Source: Spirogloea muscicola | Taxonomy: Eukaryota; Streptophyta; Zygnematophyceae; Spirogloeales; Spirogloeaceae | Assembly (NCBI GenBank): GCA_009602725.1 | Contig: WELB01000055.1 | Span: forward strand, 177,667-194,582 | DNA: 16,916 bases | Direction: 5' to 3' | Part shown: positions 1 through 9,261 of the stretch, piece by piece | Position numbering within the stretch: position 1 is the first letter of the stretch | How the letters are laid out: every line of letters starts with the position of its first letter | The notes under the pieces: generated by a model | Told to the model about the DNA's origin: nothing | What the model saw: the letters and a program-made list of their open reading frames with translations, nothing else | Databases searched by the model: none | Made by a program: the position numbers and the translations under genes

Positions 1-819
1 GGCCCACCGGCGGCGCTGTGCCACGGCGACGCCGTGCGGCTGGGCGCCGCCTCGGAGCTGCGCGTGGAGCTGCGGCCGCCGCCGGACGACGGCCGCACCG
101 TCGAGGAGCTGCTGGAGCTCGACGCCCACCTCCTCGTCGTCCGCATGCGGGTGAGCAGGCCCTAAACCCTAAACCCTAATCTTACCATGGTGGTTAGCTT
201 ACAATCAAATCAGACCTAGCATATCAACAGCGTAGTTGTGAGCGTGCATACGTGTGCAATAACATGGTGGTACAAGCACAATCAGATGATGGTAGTTGTA
301 CCATGTTGTGCTATTGTGGCTGTGCCGGATTATAGTTGTACCATCATGTTAATGCATACTGTCCCATGCTCACAGTTATGCTGTTTGCTTAATCAATCTG
401 CTGATAGGGCCAGAACTGTTGCTAGCAAGCATGCTAGCAACAGCTATACTGTCAACAGTAATTGTACCTTCATACTATTGTATACATTCCCATGCTCACA
501 ACTATGCTGTCACTATGCTTAATTGACACTGCTTATAGGGCCAGGACTGTTGCTGGCAGGTGTTTGTGTTTACTTGGGCCTTGCTTCCTCTCTCCTGACT
601 GACCCCTGAACTCACATCGTCAGCCGTGCTTGCCATCGCCATTGCTGGCATTGTCGCGGTGGCCAAGAGCGTCTTTAATGGGCTGGCCAGTCATGGGATA
701 CTTCGTTGTGTTGCATCTGTTTGTATCAGGCCGGCACCGAGGAGGCCATACGGCGCATGCGGGAGCACATGCATGGCGAGCTGCAGCAGCTGCGGGCGCA
801 GTGCAAGGCCAGCTGCTGA
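1..819 (+). CDS. 3' end of a gene with a possible FHA domain (partial)
   Basis: Two exons are visible: 1-150 (frame 1, entering from outside the window) and 730-819, ending in TGA at 817-819. The intron at 151-729 has donor GTGAGC and acceptor TATCAG and lies in phase 0. The visible part is 79 residues. The first exon contains LCHGDAVRLG followed by a short SELRVEL strand, which resembles the last two strands of a forkhead-associated (phosphothreonine-binding) domain, where L-x-x-GD-x-[IV]-x-[LF]-G is typical. The rest, from about residue 37 to the end, is charged and amphipathic (EELLELDAHLLVVRMR, then EEAIRRMREHMHGELQQLR), so a helix or coiled coil is likely. Both exons are very GC-rich, unlike the AT-richer intron between them. 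I am fairly sure of the exons. The FHA assignment rests on one short motif and could be wrong, and the full function cannot be read from this end. Confidence 0.55.
160..179. repeat. Interstitial telomere-like tract, CCCTAAA x 2.9
   Basis: Twenty consecutive bases are a perfect head-to-tail run of the plant-type telomere unit CCCTAAA. The tract starts nine bases after the donor of the intron at 151-729. It may be an intronic telo-box cluster or a trace of telomere sequence captured during break repair. It is too short to be a telomere, and ordinary genes lie on both sides. Confidence 0.8.
336..558 (+). repeat. Imperfect direct repeat pair inside the intron
   Basis: Copy A (about 336-427) and copy B (about 462-558) share the same order of blocks. 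Each has a TTGTACC/TCAT start, then CCCATGCTCACA, TATGCTGT, GCTTAAT, ATAGGGCCAG and finally ACTGTTGCT-GGCA or ACTGTTGCT-AGCA. The copies differ by point changes and small indels and are offset by about 125 bp. The start of the unit (AGTTGTACCAT) also occurs alone at 293-303, so a third, partial copy is possible. There is no open frame and no recognisable transposon end. A local duplication within the intron explains it. Confidence 0.75.
416..443. repeat. Perfect 11-bp inverted repeat (hairpin)
   Basis: Arms CTGTTGCTAGC (416-426) and GCTAGCAACAG (433-443) are exact reverse complements around the six-base spacer AAGCAT. The left arm lies in the end of repeat copy A. The feature is intronic, with no T tract or other sign of a terminator. 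Confidence 0.8.
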
Positions 820-1341
820 GCACCAGCCCCTTTGACGACTCCGACAATGTCTCAATGGCTTCCATGCCATTGGTTTGCCGCCAGAAACAGCTGCAGCCGT
901 CTTCCACTGATATGTACTCAGCGCTGTGCAGCGCTTCAGTGCAGTGTCAGCTGCTGAGTGCACCTTCCCAGCAGCTAATGCTCCACAGTCTGCGCCCTGT
1001 CATGGTGGAGCCTGCTCCACTCTTGGACTGCAATCGCTTCACAAGAGTACCCAGAAAGCCAATGAACCTTTGGCCAAGGACGCTAGCAATGGCCGAGTCC
1101 CGATCATGACTTCCTTAACGTAGGCCAAGAACTCAGTGCATACTGACTGTGCCTTCGCGACGCGCAATGATGTCTGAGATTCTATAATGAAGAGGGCAAC
1201 ACATGTGCCTGGTTTGGCAGCCCGAATGTGGGATGCCCTAAGCTTGTGAGCACTGCTGTCCACTATGGCCGTAGGACCAAATCATGGCCCTCAAATTGTG
1301 AGCTATGAGTGAGGCATCACAAGGTAGTGCTTGCTGCCGAG
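820..1341. other. Convergent intergenic gap, 522 bp
   Basis: This stretch separates the stop codon of the plus-strand gene (817-819) from that of the threonyl-tRNA synthetase gene (1342-1344, minus). It must hold both 3' untranslated ends. I looked on both strands for the TGTAA polyadenylation signal common in green algae and saw none, so either the ends use another signal or transcripts overlap. No coding frame here is convincing. Confidence 0.6.
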
Positions 1342-4300
1342 CTACAAGACGCCGCGAGAATGCACGGCCTCCTCAATCCTCTGTATGACGGCATCCACTG
1401 CCAGCGTGCCGATCTCCCCACCTCTTCGTGTCCTCACCGTTAAGCACCTCTCCTCAACCTGCACAAATCTCACAAGTTATGCTGAAATCTTGAGGCTCAT
1501 GAGCTTTTACTTCAATCTTGTAAATCCACTTCCTCTCCTTTGGCAAAAATTCTCAGCCAGAAAACTGAACACGTACATACGAATCCACAGCCAAAACCTC
1601 ATCCCTGGGCTTGGCCCTACATTCTCAAAGCAACATGATATCTGTCCTTCACTATCTATGGGCGGCATTCGTTAGTCACCTCCTTGGGTCCAACGACAGC
1701 CATAAGCGGCACCTTCTCCATCTCGGCATTGCGAATCAGCTTGCCCAACCGCTCACCACTCTTCACCTCCACCCGAATGTCCCGCCCCCGCATCTCTGCT
1801 GCCACCTCATGGCAAAATGGCACCTATGATAGTACACATGGGTGCAATACTGTCAGAGTTGATTCTCGAAGCTTACATGTGGAAAGTATCATCACTTCTT
1901 CCTCTGACCTATATCTGGATGACCTGAATGAGTACAGACGACTTGCCTACTGCTACAAACAGCGCAATGTCCTTTACTGAAGGTTGCTTCACCTAGCATT
2001 TACTAAGGCAGCTTTTAAAAAATTCACAGCAAACCTAGCGTTCTGTCTTAAGAAAGCCAATACAAGTGAATGACCGAGGTAAATGCGGGGCTGCTGACCT
2101 GGTCATCTGTGACAGGGAGTAGTCGCGCCTGCACAGGGGCCAGCCAGAGCGGGAAGTCGCCCGCGTAGTTCTCAATCAGGATGGCGAAGAAGCGTTCCAG
2201 GGAGCCAAAGATGGCGCGGTGAATCATGATGGGCTGCTTTCGGCTCTGGTCTGCGTCCACGTACTCCATCTTAAATCGTTGCGGCAGATTGAAGTCCACC
2301 TGCCCCCTCAAAGCCAAGTTGAGTGGTGTGTTCAGAAGCTGCAATGTAGGGGACAAGTTGCCGACAGCTTCTCTCGTACTTGTTACACCCCAAGTCTACT
2401 GGATGCACTAACAAAGTCCATAAACCAGAAACGTTGTTCCCTCGCTACCATAAAACGCTTGTATCACAAATGCAAGCAGAATAGACTGTCAAAGCCTTGA
2501 GTAAGCCATGATTGATTGAGTAGCCATGTCCAAGATCAGGCTTGTCTATTGCACACAACAATTAGAAATTACACCAAGCAGAGGAGCAAGCAAAAGCTGC
2601 AGCAACGGCAGAGCATTACAAGAGGTGCCAAGATAGCAATGGTATAGGGCTAGCACCTGGATGGTGGAGCACTGCCACTTGCGGCCAAGCGCATCCTGGA
2701 TCTTCATGTCAATCTTCGGCCCGTAGAATGCACCTCCGCCATCGTCCACCACGTAGTCCCAGCCCTTGGCTTCCAGAGCGTCTCGTAGAGCCTACACCAA
2801 TCGGGAGGCACATATCTCTCAACTTCGTACAGTCTGAAGTACAGATTGGACCAAGATTGTGTAGCAATGAATTAAAAAAGCAAGATGGAAATGAGAAGCT
2901 CACCTCGGTTGCAACTTCCCACACAGAGTCCTCCCCTACGGACTTATCCGGCCGGGTGGACAGGTTGACCTCGTACTTTGTAAATCCAAACGAGCTCAGG
3001 ACGGTCTCGGTCAGGTCCAGGACTTTGCCTATCTCCTCCTTGATCTGACCAGGAAGGCAGAAGATATGGGCGTCGTCCTGCTCCACCAAGGCGACAGAAG
3101 TTAAGGCAGACACAAGGGATTACAAGAAGGGCTCAAATAGAAGGCTTTAAGGTTCGAAGATCTAGAACCTACCATCTCAATGTGCTTTACAAGCATTATC
3201 AGACACACATGGATGTTATTGGTCTTAGCCAGCGAAGAAGTATCACAGCTGCCAGCTCAACAGTTGACAAGTACATGCCCTCAGCAATCTAGGAGTTTGT
3301 GGGCAAAATTGTAGCATTCGTGAAGACAGAGAGCAAGCAGTGTGCAGCCGGGTATCCGCAATCCCAAGCATGCAGCTCAAATGCTGCATCCAAAATGTAA
3401 GGGCACTTAGATCTAGTATCGGCAGCACCTGTGTGAAGCCCCTGACTCGAAACAAGCCGTTGAGGCTGCCGGAACGCTCGTACCGATACACAGTCCCAAG
3501 CTCTGCCCACCGAATGGGCAGGTCGCGGTATGAGTGCTGCCGGTCTCGGAAGACGCAAACATGGCACGGGCAGTTCATGGGCTTAAGCTGCAAAAGCAAT
3601 GGTGAAGTAAAAGTATAAGCCAAAATAGATGCAAACCGCAGCTTAATTATCATCTATCTAACCTGCAAGCTAAGCTGGAAGTGTAAGCCTGGCAGCTGAT
3701 TGCTCCAGACTTGAGATACATGTCAAGCTGTAGCAGGCAGCTGCAACCTTGCACGTAGCTCGCGAAGCATAATGCTCTTCCTCAGATGCAGCAATATCTG
3801 CACCTTCACTAGCTCTTGTACCTACGACTCAGCAGACCATTGGGATAATCACATTAACAATCCCTCTTTGTTGCCCATAACCACGAGAATTGCCCAATTC
3901 GGACATGACATGGACGTGACGAGCATAAAACCCATAAAGCCCACCTGATATTGCTCGTCCTCAATCTCCATCTGGTCGAACATGTTCTCGCGGTAGAAAT
4001 CGAAATGGCCGCTGGTGCGCCAGAGGTCAAGCTTTGCAACGTGCGGCGTATAGAGCAGATCGTATCCTGAACGCACGTGGATGCGCTTCCAGTAGGCCTC
4101 CATCTCGTTGCGGATCGCTGCGCCTTTGGGGTGCCAGAACACCAGGCCACCACCCGCCTCCTCCTATGAGGACCAAAGAAGTTCACTGATAAGAATCGAG
4201 ATTTAGGCTTAACAGGTAGAAGGAATGAGATTTGCATTGACCTTAAACCCTTGCGTCTTCACATCTTCATCCTTGTACCAGAACTCTGAGGAACCCATTG

Positions 4301-6883
4301 GTTGCCTAAACCCCTTCCTGCTCTCGTGTCTCACAACAATGAACCTGGACAACTGCAATCGCACTGACTCTTACCCCAAATGCTGGATGTAATTGCTTGA
4401 CTATGATGCACAACTTACTTACTTCAAGGCCCAAAATCTGGCCGGCTCAAATCCAGGGTGCACTGATGGGACAATGTGAAGTCAGCAACATGGAGAGCAG
4501 GAGCAGAGGAAAGAATGAGTGCACCTGAATGGAGAAAAGATCGAGCTCCTTGCCAAGCTTGCGGTGGTCACGCCGCTTAGCCTCCTCCTTGAGGACCGTG
4601 TACGCCTGAAGCTGCTCTTCAGTCTCCCACGCTGTCCCATAGATCCGCTGTCAGCAGGAGTCGTTCTCAATTGTTCAGATTGACATTGATACTCAGAAGA
4701 TACCAGGATTGTGATACTAAGGTACAAAAGTATACAGATTTGCAGCCACACAGGACATAACTTGCGGGTCTAGTAGCAGGAGCAAATTCCTTAAAAATGC
4801 CAGTCTTAGTGACATGAAGACTGTCCGATAAATGAGCAGCTGCACTCACTGACCAACTTTAAGGCATCAGCACAGGAAGCCACGGACAACTAGAGCTGAA
4901 ACTTGATACCAGCCAAGGGCAAGACTTGCACTTGGTGGCTGATGCGCTTCAGCCATGCAAGCACGCTCACAAAACACATATCTTACGAAGCAAAAGGCTG
5001 CAGCCTACTCTTGCCACAACCTCTTATTGGGCAAGGAAGTTCGTCCTAGACTAACTAGCTTAATGTTGATACTTATCTTACAGCTCTTGCACTAGTCCTG
5101 ACTATACTTCGATGTATCTCGGAGTGCCAGGCAGAGCGTCTCGTGCAGACCTGGAGCATGGGCCGCTTCTCGTCGCCGCGCCAGTACGCCCCGGCGAGGC
5201 CCTCGAGCTCAACTGCTCGCCGTGGAATCTGGCCCGTGCGCTCCACGTGCGGCCCCGCACACAGGTCCCACCACTCGTCCCCTGCCGGTGGGAAGAGATT
5301 GCAGACAGCCATGAGTTGCCTGACCAACGAGTCTATGTCAACAGCCACATGAGTATCCAACTCAAGCTCTCAGTTAAAAGGCAGGGCTTTGTGAGATCCT
5401 ATCAAATAAAGTGGTGGATGAAGCTTGATGCATGCAGCACGCATTTCAGTACTACCGGAAGAATCACAGTGCTGTCTTGAGATGAAAACCCTCAACTTCT
5501 CAAGAAGGGGCCAATGCAGAATATGTCGATTGTGGAGGTCTACAAGGTCTACCACTGCAGCACTGCGGCTGTCAAACAGGGCCCGGGCAAAATATGTCGC
5601 ATACCAATGTGGTAGATTGTGATGGGCTCTGTGCGGATGGCGTCCAGGATCTCCAGCTTGTACGGCTCGCCGATCGCCCGAATGCGGTTCTCCGCTTCCT
5701 CTCGCGACACCTCCTCGCGCGACAGCGGCAGGTTCCGGCCGATGATGCGGTCCTGCCATAATCTCATGTCCAACATTGTGAAACCGATATACATGTATAC
5801 ATATGATACAGCAAGGGTGTGCACGTGGATTCAGCTTTTGGGGTCTGGACTATGGCGATTGACAACAGCCTGCGGCAGTGGCCTGCTACAGCAACTGTGG
5901 ACCTGCCAGTGACGCGCTGAGGGTGAAGCTCAGCAGCAGCTGCGCCAGCGGCGGGCGGCAACGGCAGCAGAGGCCGCGGCAGGGCAGCACCTCACCATCT
6001 CCTTCTTGATCCTCTTGAGGTCCTTCTCGAGCAGCGGCTCGCGAGTGTCAAAGTCGTAGTAGAACCCCTTCTCGATGCAGGGGCCGATCGTGACCTGCGT
6101 GCTCGGGAAGAGCTTCTGCACCGCCATGGCCATGACATGCGCGCACTGTGGAATGCCACCAGCCACAGCCGCCGTTCACCGCCGATTGTCAGTATGGGGG
6201 AGACATCAGGGGTTTGGGCTTCTGGGCAGCAGGACGTAGCAATTGCAGGGAGCTGAGAGCTCGCGGCGGAACGCACAGCCCAAGCCAGCGCTCGGCAAAG
6301 GCACGCCGAGCACTAGCGTACATATCAGTGTCAGTATTTAGTAACAGTAACTTCGGAGTATTGCGGGAAAAGGCTTTTGATAACCCTTGAGCTAAGGAAG
6401 CAAACCTAAGACTTAGGGGTGGATGACAGTGGTCAATTTCAAGCCACTTTAGTCAGATATAGGACTCAGGGAAAAGCAATTTGATTTACACATGGTTTGG
6501 AGGCGAGCCCCAGAAGCCGGAATGGTGCATGACAATGACCAATCCAACTTAACGTGGTAAGATACAGGCATCATAAGAGCAATACAAATAGCTTAAGCTG
6601 GGGAGAAAATCCCAATAATCAAGGGTAGATATATTGTCAACGTTTAACACAATGTGATAAACCCTAAGGTTTAAGGCTGAGCTAGGGTTTACGGGGGGTG
6701 CGGTGCTGAGGGCTTGTCCCCTCACCGAGTGGCGGATCCGCAGGAGGCGCTCCGACGACTCGTTCGTCGGCAGCTCCACGTCCGGCAGCGTCACGTCGCC
6801 CACGAGCTCCTCCGCGCTCTCCGCCGCGAGCTCCGCCGAAGGCGGCGGCGGCGGGCCGGTCGCCAGCGCGGCGGCCGCCCGCN

Positions 6884-6929
<46 letters not shown>

Positions 6930-6958
6930 CCGCCGCCGGCGGCGAGGGCCGCCCGCAT
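1342..6958 (-). CDS. Threonyl-tRNA synthetase, organellar, cyanobacterial type (12 exons)
   Basis: Joins threonine to tRNA-Thr using ATP; expected in the plastid, possibly also the mitochondrion. Exons in transcript order: 6958-6726, 6145-5996, 5752-5605, 5281-5151, 4647-4525, 4163-3945, 3587-3429, 3077-2904, 2791-2657, 2299-2099, 1823-1680, 1458-1342 (stop TAG 1344-1342). All introns are GT-AG; intron 3 is phase 1, the others phase 0. Counting from the codon after the N (6881), 618 residues follow. The editing domain keeps HSCAH (H51, H55) and LCAGPH (C159, H163). The class II core has LKPMNCPCH (zinc Cys315), motif 2 TVYRYERSG (Arg344), DDAHIFC (His366) and motif 3 with MIHRA (His492) and Arg501. 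The anticodon-binding domain (about 520-618) includes [12 protein letters not shown]. Every expected zinc and catalytic residue is present. There is no TGS domain: exon 1 goes straight into [16 protein letters not shown], as in cyanobacterial enzymes. The best start is the ATG at 6958-6956 ([10 protein letters not shown], purine at -3), but it is one frame off across the N and 45-A run, so the targeting peptide is unreadable. Confidence 0.96.
6146..6725 (-). other. Intron 1 of the threonyl-tRNA synthetase gene
   Basis: At 580 bp this is the longest intron of the gene. The donor is GTGAGG and the acceptor CACAG. It splits the editing-site HxxxH motif between its Ser and Cys codons (HS/CAH). 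The first 70 bases after the donor carry two telo-box-like motifs. Nothing else recognisable is inside. Confidence 0.85.
6659..6691. promoter_or_regulatory. Pair of telo-box motifs in opposite orientation, intron 1
   Basis: AAACCCTAA lies at 6659-6667 and CTAGGGTTTA, its near mirror, at 6682-6691. Both are within 70 bases of the intron 1 donor of the synthetase gene. In land plants AAACCCTAA near 5' ends is a known cis element of translation-related genes, bound by telomere-repeat-binding proteins. A role here is inference from sequence and position. Confidence 0.4.
6883..6928. other. One N plus 45 consecutive A's in exon 1: probable assembly defect
   Basis: A single ambiguous base at 6883 is followed by exactly 45 A's (6884-6928), bounded on both sides by GCC/CGC-rich sequence. 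On the coding strand it would encode about 15 phenylalanines in the targeting peptide, which is implausible. The frame before it (ATG at 6958) differs by one from the frame after it (6881). Its true length and content are unknown; a collapsed GC-rich gap or a read artefact is more likely than a genuine homopolymer. Confidence 0.75.
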
Positions 6959-7110
6959 GGCGCGCCGCCGGAGCCGCCGCGGCGCGCGGAAGGGAGGGGC
7001 CCAGTAACGGGCACCGTCTGACGGCGGGGAGGGAGGAAGCGGGGAGGGCGGGGTGTGGGCTGAACCCTAAATCCGCCCTAAACCAACAGGGACTGACTGA
7101 GCCCACGCCA
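6959..7110 (-). promoter_or_regulatory. 5' flank of the threonyl-tRNA synthetase gene with telo-box motifs
   Basis: A GC-rich stretch lies directly upstream of the proposed start, with AACCCTAAA at 7063-7071 and CCCTAAACC at 7076-7084. There is no ATG on the minus strand between 6958 and about 7130; long open frames there begin only at GTG codons. This is probably 5' untranslated region or core promoter. I see no clear TATA box. Confidence 0.4.
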
Positions 7111-7608
7111 GGGCTCCCTCCGTTCTTCTCATCTTCCGCTGTCTACTGTTTAATATCCGTTTACCATTTAATTAACTCCACATGGACCAGCTTCGCTAAC
7201 ATTTGGACCCCTGGCACGTCGACTCTTGGTCCTGCGGCACCAGCTACTTCGCTTACCTCTGCATTGATTTTCTGGATTTATATAGCATCTTGCCATCGAA
7301 GGCGCAACTTGGAATGTGGGACTTTCGCCACATCAGTTGCGAACAAGACGCAGTCTAGTGTTGGTGAAGTCCACCAGGGAGAATTTCGTGTATTTGGAGC
7401 AAACGAAGGCCAAATGGCGTACAAAGGCAAGCACATCTTAAGACCTACGTAACACCAGGGGGTAGCGCAATATGGCCGAGCTGGCCGTCGACTCTCCTGC
7501 TAGCAGAGTCTTCTGCGTAACTCCTCGTCTCTCCTGGCGCGCGGATTCTGGCCTAAGTGAACTATGGCACTTACTGACTGTACGACACTTCTTGCTCCAG
7601 CTTGTTTG

Positions 7609-7653
7609 GATTTGCAAGACAACAGTCATTTGATTTGCAAGACGACAATCATT
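7609..7653 (+). repeat. Two-copy 23-bp tandem repeat
   Basis: Two copies of a 22-base core, GATTTGCAAGAC followed by -ACA-TCATT, stand one base apart (7609-7630 and 7632-7653) and match at 20 of 22 positions. It lies in non-coding sequence and looks like a recent slippage or local duplication. Confidence 0.8.
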
Positions 7654-9038
7654 AGCTTTTCGTCATCAAAGTCGGGCAACTTAATATCTTGATCCTGTCA
7701 GCAACGAGCAATTTGGCAATGTTGTCTCTGACAATGATCAGTTTCGAGACCACTATCAGCCATCGTGCCACATCGTTCGTTTGGAGATTATTATGCTGCA
7801 ACAGAAAGCAAGACCTGCCACTGGCTTCATGTGATGAAACGAAATTGGAATTGTGCTACCAGACCACTAGCTTCAAGCAGCGGCTGTAGTTTGGGCGAGA
7901 ACGTCATACTCATCAGCAATGCACGTGACTTGGAAGCACCGGCGCCCCTTGAGGTAATGGAGGTGATGCGCAGTAGACTCCTGGCTCGGCGGCTTGGTAA
8001 GCAGGCTCCCAGTGTATATGCGAGTGCCGCTCCGAATCAGACCACAATGCCGTGCCGCCTTCAGCCACGCGCTCATTGCTACACGCACTCATTGCTACTC
8101 GTCGTCTGGTACCGCATGCATGCTATGTAACGCTGCACGACGTGGATGTGACCCAGTCACATACTCCAGCACGCCGTCGTCAGACCCCCTGCAGCAGCTG
8201 CAGCGGAGCAGCTTAAGAACAACCAGCGGATCTGCCTGCGCCAGGTCTTTGCCCGGGTGCTGTGCTGTGTGCGCCACTCTGACTAATGCCTCGCATGCCA
8301 ACGTCCAAAAGCTGCACTGCTCCTCCGAGCGGCCAGTGAGTCTCCGAACAAATGAGAAGCGTTTTGGACGTCAAGGGTGACTGGACGTGCAAGATGGGCT
8401 TTCGGCACAATGTTGGTACGCACTGGCCGCAGCCCATGGCTATGCGCCAGCTTGCACATACATTGGGACTGTGCGGTTGATCATGATGAAGTGGCAGGTT
8501 CCTGCTGGAGGGCCAGGGCACCGGAGGTATTGCAAGCGGCGCAAAGTAAGAGCCTGATGTCGTGACGTGGTATGATGAGCTTCGAGAGAAGTAGTGGGTT
8601 GCTTAAGAAGTGTGGTTCCTCAGGGCTTCAGTGATCAAGGTCAGAAAAGTATGGCATTGGTTGTCTCTAATTGACGCTTCCATTTATTCAATGCACGGGC
8701 TTAGCCCAGGACTAGGATCCGGGAGCAGGTACCGATAGCCTCGACGTCAGGTCAAAGAAGAAGCCATGACTACGCTAGTCTTGTAAATCATGGTGAAGGA
8801 AAGTACGTAACAAGACTCTTGCTTTTATCACTCAAGCGGCTGGCATTGGACAGTCCAAGAAAGCTTCATGGCAATGTGGAATGCACAACAATTTGCACGT
8901 AGTTTCGAATTTGATGGCCTTCTACCAAGCAGGGCACCTGCTACACGCTCGAAGTACCCATGCACGAAAATATGGACTTCGCCTCAAAAAGTTGCGCTGC
9001 CTGTCAACAAACAGGCGGCGCGACCTCGGCACTTGTCA

Positions 9039-9261
9039 CTTGAACGGGAGTGGGCACTGGATGTGTGTTGCTTCAGGAGGGGGGGCAACCTGAATACCAG
9101 AAACCTGCGGCCGATATCTCCTGTCTAACACAACTCTGATTCGTAACGTCGATGACCTTATCCTCTCCGCGTCTAGGCTTTACCTCTACAAGCGCTGCAC
9201 CAACTATGGCTCACGAGACTGTGCTCTAGCTGACCTCAAACAAGGGAGCTCAAGCATCCCT
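9039..9261 (+). pseudogene. Possible remnant of a non-LTR retrotransposon reverse transcriptase
   Basis: In one frame, EREWALDVCCFRRGGN and then NLRPISPV (to a TAA at 9126-9128) resemble the W...KKGD...NYRPISL block that opens LINE reverse-transcriptase domains. In the next frame, NVDDLILSAS (9145-9174) followed by LYLYKRCTNYG resembles the catalytic ADDLxLLA block with its usual downstream helix. In an intact enzyme these blocks lie roughly a hundred or more residues apart; here they are about ten apart and in different frames, so any element would be deleted and frameshifted. Both motifs are short and chance similarity is a serious alternative. Confidence 0.22.

Noticed and set aside
238-522. 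94-codon plus-strand open frame rich in Cys, Val and Thr
   Set aside because: It lies wholly inside the intron 151-729, overlaps the repeat pair and resembles no protein family.
626-835. Plus-strand frame beginning LAIAIAGIVAVAKSVF, like a membrane segment
   Set aside because: It has no ATG start, sits across the intron end, and runs out of frame through the exon 730-819, whose own frame gives a better continuation and stop.
6549-7106. Single 185-residue minus-strand protein with poly-Phe
   Set aside because: It starts at GTG, not ATG, crosses the N and 45-A run, and reads through the intron 1 donor of the synthetase gene.
6703-7452. 249-codon plus-strand frame with poly-Lys
   Set aside because: Its first half is antisense to synthetase exon 1 and the poly-Lys comes from the doubtful A run; the rest shows no recognisable domain.
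8301-8371. 10-bp inverted repeat, ACGTCCAAAA and TTTTGGACGT
   Set aside because: The 51-base gap and lack of any associated feature make chance a sufficient explanation in a 17-kb window.
8386-8550. Plus-strand frame ending in basic residues before a GTAAGA donor-like site
   Set aside because: A stop lies immediately upstream, no acceptor gives a convincing exon, and the translation matches nothing I know.
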